Below, one piece after another: positions 33,121 to 41,910 of a DNA stretch of 64,000 nucleotides (within the stretch, counting starts at the first letter, position 1; every line of letters begins with the position of its first letter). The stretch lies in NCBI GenBank assembly GCA_020849105.1, contig JADLGW010000051.1, positions 33,490 through 97,489 on the forward strand, given 5' to 3'. A program made the translations under genes and the position numbers. The notes beneath the pieces were generated by a model. That model saw only the letters and a program-made list of their open reading frames with translations, did not search any database and was not told the origin of the DNA. The stretch is from Phycisphaerales bacterium (GTDB taxonomy: Bacteria; Planctomycetota; Phycisphaerae; Phycisphaerales; UBA1924).

Positions 33121-34581
33121 ATGAGAAGGTACCACGCCGCGGCGACCGCTCTTGCGGCGCTCGCGCTCGCCGGGGGCGCACAGGGTCAGGCCTGGAACGA
33201 GAACGGCGACGCGGGCAACCTGCCCATCACGGCCCAGTACGTCGTGGGCTCCGGCCCGCTGACCGGTATCAGCGGGGTGCTGTCTCCAGACGACGTGGAC
33301 ATGTATGTGCTGGAGATCACGGAGCCCACGCAGTTTTCCGTGTCGACCGTGGGCACGGCGTTCATGGATACCCAACTCTTCCTGTTCAAGCCCGACGGCA
33401 CGGGCATCGCGATGGACGATGACGCGCCGGGGCAGGGCGTCCTGCAATCGGCCCTCAGTTCGGCCTTCACGGCCGGCCTTGCTCCCGGGACGTACTACCT
33501 GGCCGTCACCACATACGACGTGGATCCCGTCGCCGGCGCAGCGGAAATCTGGGCCGACGCGCCCTTTGACCTGGAGCGGGCCCCGGACGGGCCCAACCCC
33601 GGTGGATCGGTGGACGGCTGGATCGACTCCGGCGATGAGGGCACCTACACGATCACGCTTTCCGGCACCGCCTTCACCGCGGCCCCGATCGTCGGTGCCT
33701 GCACGCTGCCCAGCGGCGCGTGCGTGACCACGACGCAGACGCTCTGCCAGGCAAACGGCGGCACCTACCAGGGCAATGGATCCGAGTGCCCAAAGGGCGC
33801 GTGCTGCAAACTGGACGGCACCTGCTCGCTGCTCACCGCCCAGGACTGCGCCGCCGCCAACGGTATCTACGGCGGGGACAACAGCACCTGCGGCACGACC
33901 TGCCCCCGCCAGTTTGTGTACTCGGGCGGCTCGGTCGCGATCCCCGATGGGCAGCCGGGCCCGACCTGCGGCAGCGGCCCCGGCGCCGAGGCCATCGCCG
34001 AGATCGTGGTGAACGAATCCTTCCCAGTTTCCAGCGTCAGCGCCTCGTACTACATCGAGCACTCCTGGCAGGGCGACCTGGTCATCTCGCTGCGCCACGT
34101 GACGACCGGCACGACCGTCGTTCTCGTGGACCGCGCGGGGTCGAACGGCCCTGAGTGCGGCTTCGCCACCGACAACTTCGGCTCGGTCAATCCGACCTTC
34201 TTCCGGTCCATAGACTCGGCGGCAGCGACCTACGACGTGGGCTCCCCGGGTGCGCCCGCCAACAACGCCAGCGGCCCCTGGAAGTCCGAGAACCCGCTCA
34301 CCGCTTTCATCGGCGAGAGCGCAGCCGGGCCGTGGCAACTGATCGCCACCGACTGGAGCGAGCAGGACACCGGCTTCATCAACGCCTTCATCCTGGAACT
34401 CGGCGGCCCCTCGTGCTACCCGGACTGCAACGGCGACGGCGCCCTCAACCTCTCCGATTTCGGCTGTTTCACCACCAAGTTCGCCCTGGGCGACCCCTAC
34501 GCCGATTGCAACGGGGACGGCCAACTGAACCTGTCCGACTTCGGCTGCTTCACGACCAAGTTCGCGCTGGGCTGCAACTAG
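33121..34581 (+). CDS. Secreted P-domain protein with GC-type dockerin-like tail
   Basis: 486 residues. A signal peptide (MRRYHAAATALAALALAGGAQGQA) is followed by a pre-peptidase-C-like domain (DDVDMYVLEITEPTQFSVSTVG, DTQLFLFKPDG), a Cys-rich linker with GACTLPSGAC and GACCKLDGTCS units, then a proprotein-convertase P-domain (about residues 265-430: VSASYYIEHSWQGDLVISLRH, WQLIATDWSEQDTGFINAF). The end carries two DCNGDG-x-LNLSDFGCFTTKFALG units. No protease catalytic domain is present, so it is probably a structural or binding protein. Confidence 0.82.
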   Translation: MRRYHAAATALAALALAGGAQGQAWNENGDAGNLPITAQYVVGSGPLTGISGVLSPDDVDMYVLEITEPTQFSVSTVGTAFMDTQLFLFKPDGTGIAMDDDAPGQGVLQSALSSAFTAGLAPGTYYLAVTTYDVDPVAGAAEIWADAPFDLERAPDGPNPGGSVDGWIDSGDEGTYTITLSGTAFTAAPIVGACTLPSGACVTTTQTLCQANGGTYQGNGSECPKGACCKLDGTCSLLTAQDCAAANGIYGGDNSTCGTTCPRQFVYSGGSVAIPDGQPGPTCGSGPGAEAIAEIVVNESFPVSSVSASYYIEHSWQGDLVISLRHVTTGTTVVLVDRAGSNGPECGFATDNFGSVNPTFFRSIDSAAATYDVGSPGAPANNASGPWKSENPLTAFIGESAAGPWQLIATDWSEQDTGFINAFILELGGPSCYPDCNGDGALNLSDFGCFTTKFALGDPYADCNGDGQLNLSDFGCFTTKFALGCN

Positions 34582-34630
34582 GGTCCAGAACCCGTCACCC
34601 CGCGGAGATGGTGACGGTTGCTTCGCTCGG

Positions 34631-34662
34631 GCCGCCCCCGGGGACAACACCCCGGGGGCGGC
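34631..34662. terminator. Strong inverted repeat after the P-domain gene
   Basis: GCCGCCCCCGGGG and CCCCGGGGGCGGC form a perfect 13-base-pair stem around ACAACA, followed by TTGTCCTTT. It lies 50 bases after the stop of the P-domain gene and is a good intrinsic terminator candidate on the plus strand. Confidence 0.75.
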
Positions 34663-34733
34663 TTGTCCTTTGGGAGGATTGGGCAAGGAACGCCCGCTGG
34701 CACTCCCGCGAACAGGATGTACACTTGAACCGT

Positions 34734-34756
34734 GCCGCCGGGAGGGCGGCTTTTTT
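34734..34756 (+). terminator. Terminator-like hairpin in front of the cytochrome gene
   Basis: GCCGCC-GGGAG-GGCGGC followed by six T residues, about 44 bases before the cytochrome ATG. It has the form of an intrinsic terminator, either a second barrier to readthrough or an attenuator in the cytochrome leader. Confidence 0.6.
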
Positions 34757-34799
34757 CGCGGCCGCGGGGCCGCAAGCGGAATGGAGAGGGCCGGCCGCG

Positions 34800-36617
34800 A
34801 TGAACAAGCGCCGCGGATTTATCCGGAGCCGAGAAGTCCTGTGGGCCGGCGGGGCGATCGTCGCGCTCGGCGCCACCGCAACGCTCGGCACCCTGCCCAC
34901 GACACTCTTGGACTACTTCGGGCCCGGCACCCAGCCCACCGAGATCAATGAATACATGCTCAGCGCCAACGACTGCTCCAGTTGCCACGGCGGTTTCAAC
35001 GCCGTGCAGGAGCCGTTCCGACCCTGGGCCGCGAGCCTGATGGGGCAGGCCATGCGGGACCCGGTGTTCCACGCGGCCCTCGCGGTCGCCAACGCCGACG
35101 CCGACTTCGCCGGCGACCTGTGCCTGCGTTGCCACGCGCCCTCCGGGTGGGTCGAGGGCCGCAGCGTGCCGACCGACGGCTCCGCCATGAGCGGAACGGA
35201 CCTTGAGGGCGTCACCTGCCACACCTGCCACCGCATGGTGGACCCTGTCTACGTCGCGGGCCAGAGTCCGCCGGACGACCAGAAGATTCTGGGCAACCTC
35301 ACGTTCCCGCCCGATTCGCCGCACTCGGGCCACTACATCATCGACCCGAACGACCGCAGGCGCGGCCCGTTCAGCCTCCCCGGCTTCACCTTCCACCAGT
35401 GGCGCAAGAGCCCGTTCCACCAGAGCGCCACGATGTGCGCCACCTGCCACGACGTCAGCAACCCCGTCTATACGCGACAGCCCGGCGGAACCTACACCCT
35501 CAATGAACTGGGCGCTGCCCACCCGACCAGCAACGTCTACGACGAGTTCCCGCTGGAACGCACCTACAGCGAGTGGTCGGCCAGCGCCTTCGCCGTCGCC
35601 CCCATCAACATGGGCGGGCGCTTCGGCGGCAACAAACTGGAGGTCAGCACCTGCCAGGACTGCCACATGCCCGACGCCACGGGCAAGGCGTGCTCCTTCG
35701 GCGAGGTGCGCAGCGACCTGCCCCCGCACCACTTCAACGGCGGCAACACCTGGGTCCTCAAGGCCGTGCGGAACCTCTACAACGACGGCGACACCTTCCT
35801 GTCGGCATCGACCGTGGACGCCTCCATCGCCCGCACCGTGGACATGCTGAAAAAGGCCGGAGACCTGGCCCTTTCCGCGACCGCCGCGACGCTCACCGCG
35901 CGCATCACCAATGAGTCCGGCCACAAACTCCCCAGCGGCTACCCCGAGGGCCGCCGCATCTGGATCAACGTCAGGTTCATGAACTCCGCCGGGGCACTGA
36001 TCGCCGAACGCGGCGCCTACAACGCCGCCACGGGTGAACTGACCACCGCAGACACGAAGGTCTACGAAGGCAAACTCGGCCTCGACGCCGCGGTCTCCGC
36101 GGCAACGGGCGTGCCCGAGGGCGAATCCTTCCACTTCGTGCTCAACAACGTCTGGCTCAAGGACAACCGAATCCCGCCGCGGGGCTTCACCAACGCGGGC
36201 TTCGCCGCCGTCCAGGCGGCCCCCGTCGCGGCCACCTACGCCGACGGCCAGAACTGGGACGACACCGCCTTCGCCATTCCGCCCACCGCCCGCACCGCCG
36301 AGGTTCGCGTGTACTACCAGAGCACGTCAAAGGAGTACATCGAGTTCCTGCGCGACAAGGGCGGCGCCAAGGGCCAGATCGCCTACGACCAATGGGCCCT
36401 GCTCGGCCGCAGCGCCCCGGTCGAGATGGACCTGGGCACGATCCAGTTGTGCGAGGCCGACTGCAACCGCGACGGCGTGCTGAACCTCGCCGACTTCGGC
36501 TGCTTCCAGACGAAGTTCGCCCTCGCCGACCCCGTCGCGGACTGCAACAAGGACGGCGCCCTGAACCTCTCCGACTTCGGCTGTTTCATGACGAAGTTCG
36601 CTCTCGGATGCCCGTAG
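34800..36617 (+). CDS. Five-heme cytochrome c with GC-type dockerin-like tail
   Basis: 605 residues. An N-terminal hydrophobic export segment (VLWAGGAIVALGATATLG) is followed by five CxxCH heme-binding motifs: CSSCH (Cys59), CLRCH, CHTCH, CATCH and CQDCH. A beta-rich region follows (SATAATLTARITNESGHKLPSGYPEGRRIWI), then two dockerin-like units (DCNRDGVLNLADFGCF, DCNKDGALNLSDFGCF). The heme domain should act outside the cytoplasm in electron transfer. The coupling of a multiheme cytochrome to a dockerin-like anchor is unusual. Confidence 0.88.
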   Translation: MNKRRGFIRSREVLWAGGAIVALGATATLGTLPTTLLDYFGPGTQPTEINEYMLSANDCSSCHGGFNAVQEPFRPWAASLMGQAMRDPVFHAALAVANADADFAGDLCLRCHAPSGWVEGRSVPTDGSAMSGTDLEGVTCHTCHRMVDPVYVAGQSPPDDQKILGNLTFPPDSPHSGHYIIDPNDRRRGPFSLPGFTFHQWRKSPFHQSATMCATCHDVSNPVYTRQPGGTYTLNELGAAHPTSNVYDEFPLERTYSEWSASAFAVAPINMGGRFGGNKLEVSTCQDCHMPDATGKACSFGEVRSDLPPHHFNGGNTWVLKAVRNLYNDGDTFLSASTVDASIARTVDMLKKAGDLALSATAATLTARITNESGHKLPSGYPEGRRIWINVRFMNSAGALIAERGAYNAATGELTTADTKVYEGKLGLDAAVSAATGVPEGESFHFVLNNVWLKDNRIPPRGFTNAGFAAVQAAPVAATYADGQNWDDTAFAIPPTARTAEVRVYYQSTSKEYIEFLRDKGGAKGQIAYDQWALLGRSAPVEMDLGTIQLCEADCNRDGVLNLADFGCFQTKFALADPVADCNKDGALNLSDFGCFMTKFALGCP

Positions 36618-36672
36618 GCTCCGGGGGTGCACCGCCTCGGCTACCCCGGCCCGTGCGCACCGCTGATGCCGC

Positions 36673-37338
36673 TCATCGCGCTCGCTCCTGTTCCGCCGCG
36701 GGCCGCCCGCCGTCCCACCGCGTCGCCAGGTCGTGCGGAACCTTCAGCAGGTCCAGCACCTTGCCGGCCATGAAATCCACCAGGTCCTCCACGCTCCGCG
36801 GCCGGAGGTAGAACCCCGGGTTGAGCGGGCACACGATCGCGCCCGCCAGCGTCACCGTCCGCATGTTCTCGATGTCGATCAGCGAGAGCGGGGTCTCGCG
36901 GTGGCACAGGATCAGCGGGCGCCGCTCCTTCAGCGTCACCATCGCCGCCCGGCACAGCAGGTTGGACCCCGATCCGCCCGCGATCGCCCCCAGCGACGTG
37001 CCGGAGCATGGAATGACCACCATCCCATCGTGCAGGAAACTCCCGCTGGCGATGACCGCCCCCACGTCCTTGTGCGGGTGGACAATGAGCCGCCCCTCGT
37101 ACTCGGCCACCCGCGCGGACGACGCGAGCCCGGGAACCATGGACTCCAGGTCCGGCCGGCGCACGCCGGCCTCATCGCCGAGCAGCCGGCGCCCGTACTC
37201 GCTGACCACCAGGTGGACCTCCGCGCCCGCCATGAGCAGGAGTTCCAGCACCCGCAGCGCATACGCCGCACCGGAAGCGCCGCTGATGCCGAGGACGAAC
37301 GTCCGTGGAGCGGGCTCGGGGAGTTGGTACATGGGCAC
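36673..37338 (-). CDS. ubiX: Flavin prenyltransferase UbiX
   Basis: 221 residues (MPMYQL start; an ATG two codons later is equally possible). Conserved FMN-binding and active-site segments: LGISGASGAAYALRVLE, VIASGSFLHDGMVVIPCSGTSLGAIAGG, LCHRETPLS and LNPGFY. It makes prenylated FMN, the cofactor of UbiD decarboxylases, in quinone synthesis or aromatic acid metabolism. No ubiD is adjacent. Confidence 0.95.
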   Translation of the reverse strand: MPMYQLPEPAPRTFVLGISGASGAAYALRVLELLLMAGAEVHLVVSEYGRRLLGDEAGVRRPDLESMVPGLASSARVAEYEGRLIVHPHKDVGAVIASGSFLHDGMVVIPCSGTSLGAIAGGSGSNLLCRAAMVTLKERRPLILCHRETPLSLIDIENMRTVTLAGAIVCPLNPGFYLRPRSVEDLVDFMAGKVLDLLKVPHDLATRWDGGRPAAEQERAR

Positions 37339-37475
37339 GCGGAATGGTACGAACGAGCCCCGAGCGCGACCGCGGCCGAACCCGCCGGTCTTTCAGAATG
37401 CCGATCCAGGTCCCGCGCACGGACACCCGGGGTATCATCCGCGCCGCCCGGCAGGGGCGGATGGAGGCCAATCGC

Positions 37476-38078
37476 ATGAAGCGGCTTGTCGGCGGGCTGT
37501 TGACCGTGGTGATCGCGTTCTCGTTGCTCGGCGGGTGCGTCAGTTGGGCCAGTTACCCGGCCGCGCCGGGTGAAGCGGCGGTCAAGAACCCGAACGACCC
37601 GGCCCTGATCGACGTCATGACGACAGCCATGGAGTGGGTCGTCCGCAAGTACCCGCCGGGGCCGGAGCAGCAGGCCGGCGCACGCCTTGCCGTCAACCTC
37701 CCGCCGGGGATCCGGCCCCGTCTGTACGAGGCGCTGGCACGGGACGTTGGGCACGGGGCGGTCCCGCTCACCCGCGAGCGCACGGACCTGCCCATCTATC
37801 ACATCGCCCAGGTCCGCATCCGCGGCGACGAGGCCGCGGTGGACATCCTGCGCCCCCTGATCGAACTCGGCGCGGCGCCGTCCGGTGAGCCGGTGTATCA
37901 GGAGGTGCGCGTAAACCTTCGCGGCGGTGTGCGGCCCTGGACCGTCACTTCGCACCGCGAATGGACCCCCGGAACCGTGTCGCGTATGCCGGACCTGAAC
38001 TTCATGGAGCCGCCGCCGGCTGCGACACCGGCGGCGCCCGCCGCCCCGCCCGCGGGGACACCCGAACCGCAGCGGTAG
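37476..38078 (+). CDS. Lipoprotein, unknown function
   Basis: 200 residues from the ATG at 37476, preceded by GGAGG at 8 bases; an upstream in-frame ATG at 37461 lacks a site. A signal peptide with lipobox LLGGC gives a predicted lipidated Cys. The body has an alpha/beta region (YHIAQVRIRGDEAAVDILRPL, VYQEVRVNLRGGVRPWTVTSHREW) and a Pro/Ala-rich tail. No family recognised. It diverges from ubiX. Confidence 0.7.
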   Translation: MKRLVGGLLTVVIAFSLLGGCVSWASYPAAPGEAAVKNPNDPALIDVMTTAMEWVVRKYPPGPEQQAGARLAVNLPPGIRPRLYEALARDVGHGAVPLTRERTDLPIYHIAQVRIRGDEAAVDILRPLIELGAAPSGEPVYQEVRVNLRGGVRPWTVTSHREWTPGTVSRMPDLNFMEPPPAATPAAPAAPPAGTPEPQR

Positions 38079-38140
38079 CGGGCGGCGCCGACCCCCCCCC
38101 GGTGGACCACAGTCGCACTCCCGGAAACTCGCGCGCATCC

Positions 38141-38458
38141 ATGTCCGTTCCCGGTTCCAGAATCGACCACCGTGACCCGGGCGTCCGCCGCGTCGCCGTC
38201 CTCGATCTTGCGCCGGATCCAGCCACACACCGGGCACTGATCGAGCGCCTCCTGATCGAGCGCGACGAACGCACGGCCGTCCTCATCTGCCGGCAACTCG
38301 GCGCCCACGCCGACGCCGCAGTCATGGCGACGCTCTGGGGTCTGTACGCGGACTCTACAACACCGGTGCGCATCGCCCATGCCGCCGTGCTTGCTCACGA
38401 CACCATCGCCGGGCGTTCCCGGAGCGGCGGCCGTGAATGCCGTACAATGCGGGCGTGA
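38141..38458 (+). CDS. Small HEAT-repeat-like protein
   Basis: 105 residues of short alternating helices (DPGVRRVAVLDLAPDP, ERTAVLICRQLGAHADAAVMATLWGLYAD, PVRIAHAAVLAHD) that resemble HEAT repeats. Its TGA overlaps the GTG start of pyrB as GTGA, which supports translation. No clear ribosome site or known homologue. Possibly a small scaffold protein. Confidence 0.45.
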   Translation: MSVPGSRIDHRDPGVRRVAVLDLAPDPATHRALIERLLIERDERTAVLICRQLGAHADAAVMATLWGLYADSTTPVRIAHAAVLAHDTIAGRSRSGGRECRTMRA

Positions 38459-39504
38459 CCCGAGCCGCGGCCCCGCTCGTGACGCCCCCCACCCACGCCA
38501 GTCGAACTGCCCCCGTGCCCCCAGCCCCGTGGACACGCCGGCACCTGCTCGGGCTGGGCGGCCTGACCCCGGCCGAGTTGCGAACCCTGCTGTCGCGGGC
38601 GGCCGAACTGGCGGCAGCGGGCGGGGCGGACACGCTGCACGGGCGGACCGTCGCCACGATGTTCTTCGAGGACTCGACGCGCACCCGGACAAGTTTCACG
38701 CTCGCGGCCCGGCGCATGGGCGCGGAAGTCGTGGACCTGTCGGCCGCGGCGTCCAGCGTGAACAAGGGTGAGACGCTGATCGACACCGCCCGCACCATCC
38801 GCGCCATGGGCGTGGACGCGGCGGTGGTGCGGACAAGGCAGGCCGGGGCCGCGGCGATGATCGCCGCCGCACTGGATACGGAGGGCGGTGCGGCGTGCTC
38901 GGTGATCAACGCCGGCGACGGAAAGCACGAGCACCCGACGCAGGGGCTGCTCGACCTGCTGACGATCGCGGAGGCCCACGGGCGCCTGGGCGGCCTGGAC
39001 CTCTCCGGCCTGCGGGTGGTGATCGTCGGGGACGTGGCGAGTTCGCGCGTCGCGCGGTCGGCGGTCGCCGGGCTGCGGGCGCTGGGCGCGGAATCGGTGG
39101 TCGTCGGGCCGCCGGCGCTCTGCCCGCCGGGGCTGTCGGCCCTGGGCTGCCGCGTTGCGCGTGACTTCGATGCCGAACTGCCGCGGGCCGACGCCGTGAT
39201 GATGCTCCGCGTGCAGTTCGAGCGGCACGAAACCTGCCCGCAAGGGGAGGGTGGCAAGGTGGGCCCCGCGGAGAGGACGACGGCGATCGGCACGGCCCGT
39301 GAGTACCGCGAGTTCTTCGGGCTGAGCGCCGCGCGGGCGGCGCTGATGAAGGATGATGCTGTCGTCCTCCACCCGGGCCCGACGAACCGCGGGCTGGAGA
39401 TCGAGAGCGATGTCGCCGACGGCCCGCGCTCGCGCATCCTGCGACAGGTCACACTGGGCGTGCCCGTCCGCATGGCCGCCCTCGAGGCGTGCATACTGGT
39501 CTAG
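38455..39504 (+). CDS. pyrB: Aspartate carbamoyltransferase catalytic subunit
   Basis: 349 residues if the GTG at 38455 is used (an ATG at 38437 is in frame). Signature segments: FFEDSTRTRTSF (carbamoyl phosphate), HEHPTQGLLD, VIVGDVASSRVARS, LRVQFER and LHPGPTNRG. It makes carbamoyl aspartate in pyrimidine synthesis. An insert of about 15 residues (CPQGEGGKVGPAERT) follows LRVQFERHE. No pyrC follows. A TACAAT sequence lies just before the GTG. Confidence 0.94.
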   Translation: MTRAAAPLVTPPTHASRTAPVPPAPWTRRHLLGLGGLTPAELRTLLSRAAELAAAGGADTLHGRTVATMFFEDSTRTRTSFTLAARRMGAEVVDLSAAASSVNKGETLIDTARTIRAMGVDAAVVRTRQAGAAAMIAAALDTEGGAACSVINAGDGKHEHPTQGLLDLLTIAEAHGRLGGLDLSGLRVVIVGDVASSRVARSAVAGLRALGAESVVVGPPALCPPGLSALGCRVARDFDAELPRADAVMMLRVQFERHETCPQGEGGKVGPAERTTAIGTAREYREFFGLSAARAALMKDDAVVLHPGPTNRGLEIESDVADGPRSRILRQVTLGVPVRMAALEACILV

Positions 39505-39513
39505 GTTCACACA

Positions 39514-39597
39514 TGGGTGGCATGAGCAACGCTTCGTTGCCCGTGGTCCCCGATCTGAGCTCACGGGTAAGCCCAAGCGGCTTACCCATGCCACCCA
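39514..39597. repeat. 84-bp palindromic element after pyrB
   Basis: Outer arms TGGGTGGCATG and CATGCCACCCA are perfect inverse copies. Inside, GCAACG-CTT-CGTTGC and GGGTAAGCC-CAAGC-GGCTTACCC form two hairpins. The architecture matches the glnS element though the sequence differs. Confidence 0.8.
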
Positions 39598-39808
39598 CCC
39601 TTGGCCCGGCCACCCGCCGCTCAGAGGGTACGGCCGTGCCACCGACCACGCCGCACTCGTGCTTGCTCTACACCTTCTTCCGTCTCTTCATCTGCGGCGC
39701 GGTCGGTGCTGGGTTTCGGGAGCAACTCGCACTGACCGCGCGGGATGTAGGGCAGGTAGAAGGAGAAGGGCGGGTAGAAGCCGCGTGGTCAGTGGCACAA
39801 TCCGGGAG

Positions 39809-39994
39809 TCAGTGCCACCCCGCCGGCGTCGCGGGGGCACGCGCCCACAACTGCGACAGCGCGTCGAGCATCGTCGGGCTGTCCGTGCAACCCCCGCCGA
39901 GGTTGCAGTGCGCCTCCCACGACGGGCTGACCCAGGTCCCCGGCACGCTCGCGAAGTACGAGTTGAGGTCGAGGAACAGCGTCGTCAGCGGCAC
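39809..39994 (-). pseudogene. Remnant of a Y-family DNA polymerase N-terminus
   Basis: From a GTG at 39994 the frame reads LTTLFLDLNSYFASV, the canonical N-terminus of DinB/ImuB-type polymerases containing the first metal-binding Asp. After 17 residues the similarity ends and an unrelated short frame runs to a stop. The rest of the polymerase is missing, so this is a truncated relic or a recombination scar. Confidence 0.55.
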
Positions 39995-40009
39995 GCCTTA
40001 TTCTTTGTG

Positions 40010-40045
40010 ACACGATCATCCGGGGCTTTGGCCGGATGATCGTGT
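40010..40045. repeat. Perfect 14-bp inverted repeat
   Basis: ACACGATCATCCGG and CCGGATGATCGTGT flank an 8-base loop (GGCTTTGG). It is followed on the plus strand by CTTGGTTTTG. It could be a terminator or a mobile palindrome. A related CACGATCA/TGATCGTGG pair flanks 40460-40500. Confidence 0.65.
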
Positions 40046-40094
40046 CTTGGTTTTGCTGCGTGCCGTGGCCGCGGCGTTGGACGGGCACGCTCCT

Positions 40095-40365
40095 TCTTCT
40101 CCTCCCCCGTCCCGACGGGGGAGGTGGATTCATCGCGCAGCGATGAAGACGGAGGGGGTTTCCCCGAGACCGCCGCGCTTCCACCGTCGTCTCCCGCTCC
40201 GTGCGCTCGTGCATGGGGGTTCCGCCCCCCTGCAACCCCCCGCAAAGCCCTCGCCCCGCGCCCGGCGGGGGAGGTGCCGAGGCTTTGCGACGCGGAGGGG
40301 GCTCCTTCTCCTCCCCCGCGCCTGGCGGGGGAGGTGGTCGAGTCTTCGAGGCCGGAGGGGGTTCT
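40095..40365. repeat. Three tandem CTCCCCC hairpin units
   Basis: CTCCCCCGTCCCGACGGGGGAG, a GCCCCGCGCCCGGCGGGGGAGG unit and CTCCCCCGCGCCTGGCGGGGGAG each form a hairpin and are followed by GAGGTGG/GAGGTGC and, about 40 bases later, GGAGGGGGTT or GGAGGGGGCT. The repeat unit is about 70-130 bases. It resembles dispersed intergenic palindromes of GC-rich bacteria. Confidence 0.65.
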
Positions 40366-40646
40366 TCGCCGATCAGAGGCGGCTCTCGATCTCGGCTCAC
40401 CCGTTTCCCAGGTGTGTTCCAAAGGGGGGTGCGGGGGGAATCCCCCCCGCAAAGCGAACCACGATCACCCGCTCCCAAAGCCTCGCGATGATCGTGGCAC
40501 AGTCGCGGGGGACCGACGCGCACGATCAACCAATACAATTCCTGCTCGCCGGGACCCACAAAGCGGGCGGCCCATGCCCCACCCTCCCCGCCCGTCGCCC
40601 CCCACCGCCCGCGCCGTGGCGGCCCGGCGACGGCAGCTTCCCAGGG

Positions 40647-41834
40647 TCAGCGGCCATCCACGCGGTAGCGACCCCGCTCATCCCGCAATCGCTTCATGGT
40701 GGATATCGCCTCCTCCATCCAAGCGGCGCAATCATCCGGATTCCATCCTGCTTCCAGACGCGAGTGCAACAACTCAGCGATGGGACCGGGAAGCTCGGCG
40801 CAAGTCGTCTCGGCATCGTGCGCACGATCTCGCACCGCAGCCAGGTCGTCGGACAGACGCTGCCAAGCTCGCAGGGCGGCGTCGGTCTGATCCCTCCATC
40901 TACGCTGGGTCTCCGGGGTCAATAGTCCGGAGGTTTCCTTGTACCAGACGTCCAGGTTCTCCGGATCGGCCTCTCTTGCATCCGTGAGATGTCGGCTTGC
41001 CGTCTTGAAGCCCGTCTCGACATCCGCGATTCGTTTCTCTGCCATCTTCTTGTCAGCGCGAATGTTGTCGGAAGCGCGGCGCATGGCATTTTGGCCGCTC
41101 TTCCCCATTGAAATCCAATCCGCGATTTTCAGCGCTGATCCAATGCCAGCTTCATCCGAGATTCCATCCGCAAGTCCGTAGTCAATCGCCTCTTGCGCGG
41201 TCAATGTGAGCACTGTGTCAGCGCTATCGCGCAGAAAAGCCGTGGAGTACGCGGCGCCCGCCGGCTTGTGGTCAAACAGCAAGCAGCGGCCTGTCGCGGG
41301 GTCATGCCAGACCCAGAGTTCCGCCTCGCGCACGACCATTGCGCGAATCGCGGCACCGCTGCGCCCTCGCGCCTCGTTCATTGACGCTAACTGTGCCGCA
41401 ACTGCCGAATTGAACTTCGCATCGACGTTCACCTCTCCCGTGCTCGGGTTCTGGCCATACGCAACGGCAGCACCCGTCGCAGACCCGGGCGACATGTAGA
41501 TGTGATCCGCCCAAACAAGAGGCCACATTGATGCGCTAAGGGCACGCTTGACGACGAAGTAATACGTAAATCCGCTGTCGTTCTCCTTCAGGATTTCCGC
41601 TATCTCTCGACCAGCCCACACTTCGCCGCCCGGGCTGTCGAGCACGAAAACCAAATTATGGATGTGGCGTGTCGATGCCAACGCAATCGCATTCCGAAGA
41701 CCTTGCGGCTGAATCTGGTCGCCGAACTCACCGACGAGCGGGATAGTCATGTAGGTCGGCGGGTTGGGCTGACCGACAGCGGCAACTGGGACAAGGAGCG
41801 TGCCACAGCCGAGCGCAAGATGCATTGCACGCAT
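40647..41834 (-). CDS. Exported ClpP/NfeD-class serine protease-like protein
   Basis: 395 residues from the ATG at 41834 with AGGAG 8 bases upstream. A signal-peptide-like start (MRAMHLALGCGTLLVPVAAVG) precedes a crotonase-fold region: FVLDSPGGEVWAG, KRALSASMWPLVWADHIYMSPGSATG (candidate catalytic Ser and Lys) and LTAQEAIDYGLADGISDE, as in SppA/NfeD1b proteases. The last 150 residues are helical and charged, with no NfeD membrane domain. Codon use is less GC-biased than upstream genes and AGCT occurs twice, so it may be acquired. An IS630-type element sits 25 bases upstream of the start. Confidence 0.75.
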   Translation of the reverse strand: MRAMHLALGCGTLLVPVAAVGQPNPPTYMTIPLVGEFGDQIQPQGLRNAIALASTRHIHNLVFVLDSPGGEVWAGREIAEILKENDSGFTYYFVVKRALSASMWPLVWADHIYMSPGSATGAAVAYGQNPSTGEVNVDAKFNSAVAAQLASMNEARGRSGAAIRAMVVREAELWVWHDPATGRCLLFDHKPAGAAYSTAFLRDSADTVLTLTAQEAIDYGLADGISDEAGIGSALKIADWISMGKSGQNAMRRASDNIRADKKMAEKRIADVETGFKTASRHLTDAREADPENLDVWYKETSGLLTPETQRRWRDQTDAALRAWQRLSDDLAAVRDRAHDAETTCAELPGPIAELLHSRLEAGWNPDDCAAWMEEAISTMKRLRDERGRYRVDGR

Positions 41835-41910
41835 TAGAGCGACTCCTAGCGGCAGCCTATTGGTCTCTGCGCAATGAAAGACGACTGGGCGGTTCTGCCG
41901 ATACAAGGGC

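Larger units (their letters stand above)
39598..40646. other. Non-coding, repeat-rich stretch with gene remnants
   Basis: About 1 kb without an intact gene. A minus-strand frame from 39788 to 39621 could encode PRGFYPPFSFYLPYIPRGQC-type residues with no start, possibly the end of a lost gene. It also contains the Y-family polymerase remnant and hairpin repeats listed separately. Confidence 0.45.

Noticed and set aside
34697..34725. CTGGCA-N17-TACACT as a promoter for the cytochrome gene
   Set aside because: A transcript from it would start almost on top of the terminator-like hairpin at 34734-34756; the -35 match is weak.
38092..38100. Run of nine C residues as a phase-variation tract
   Set aside because: It lies between two genes, outside any start or promoter that could be identified.
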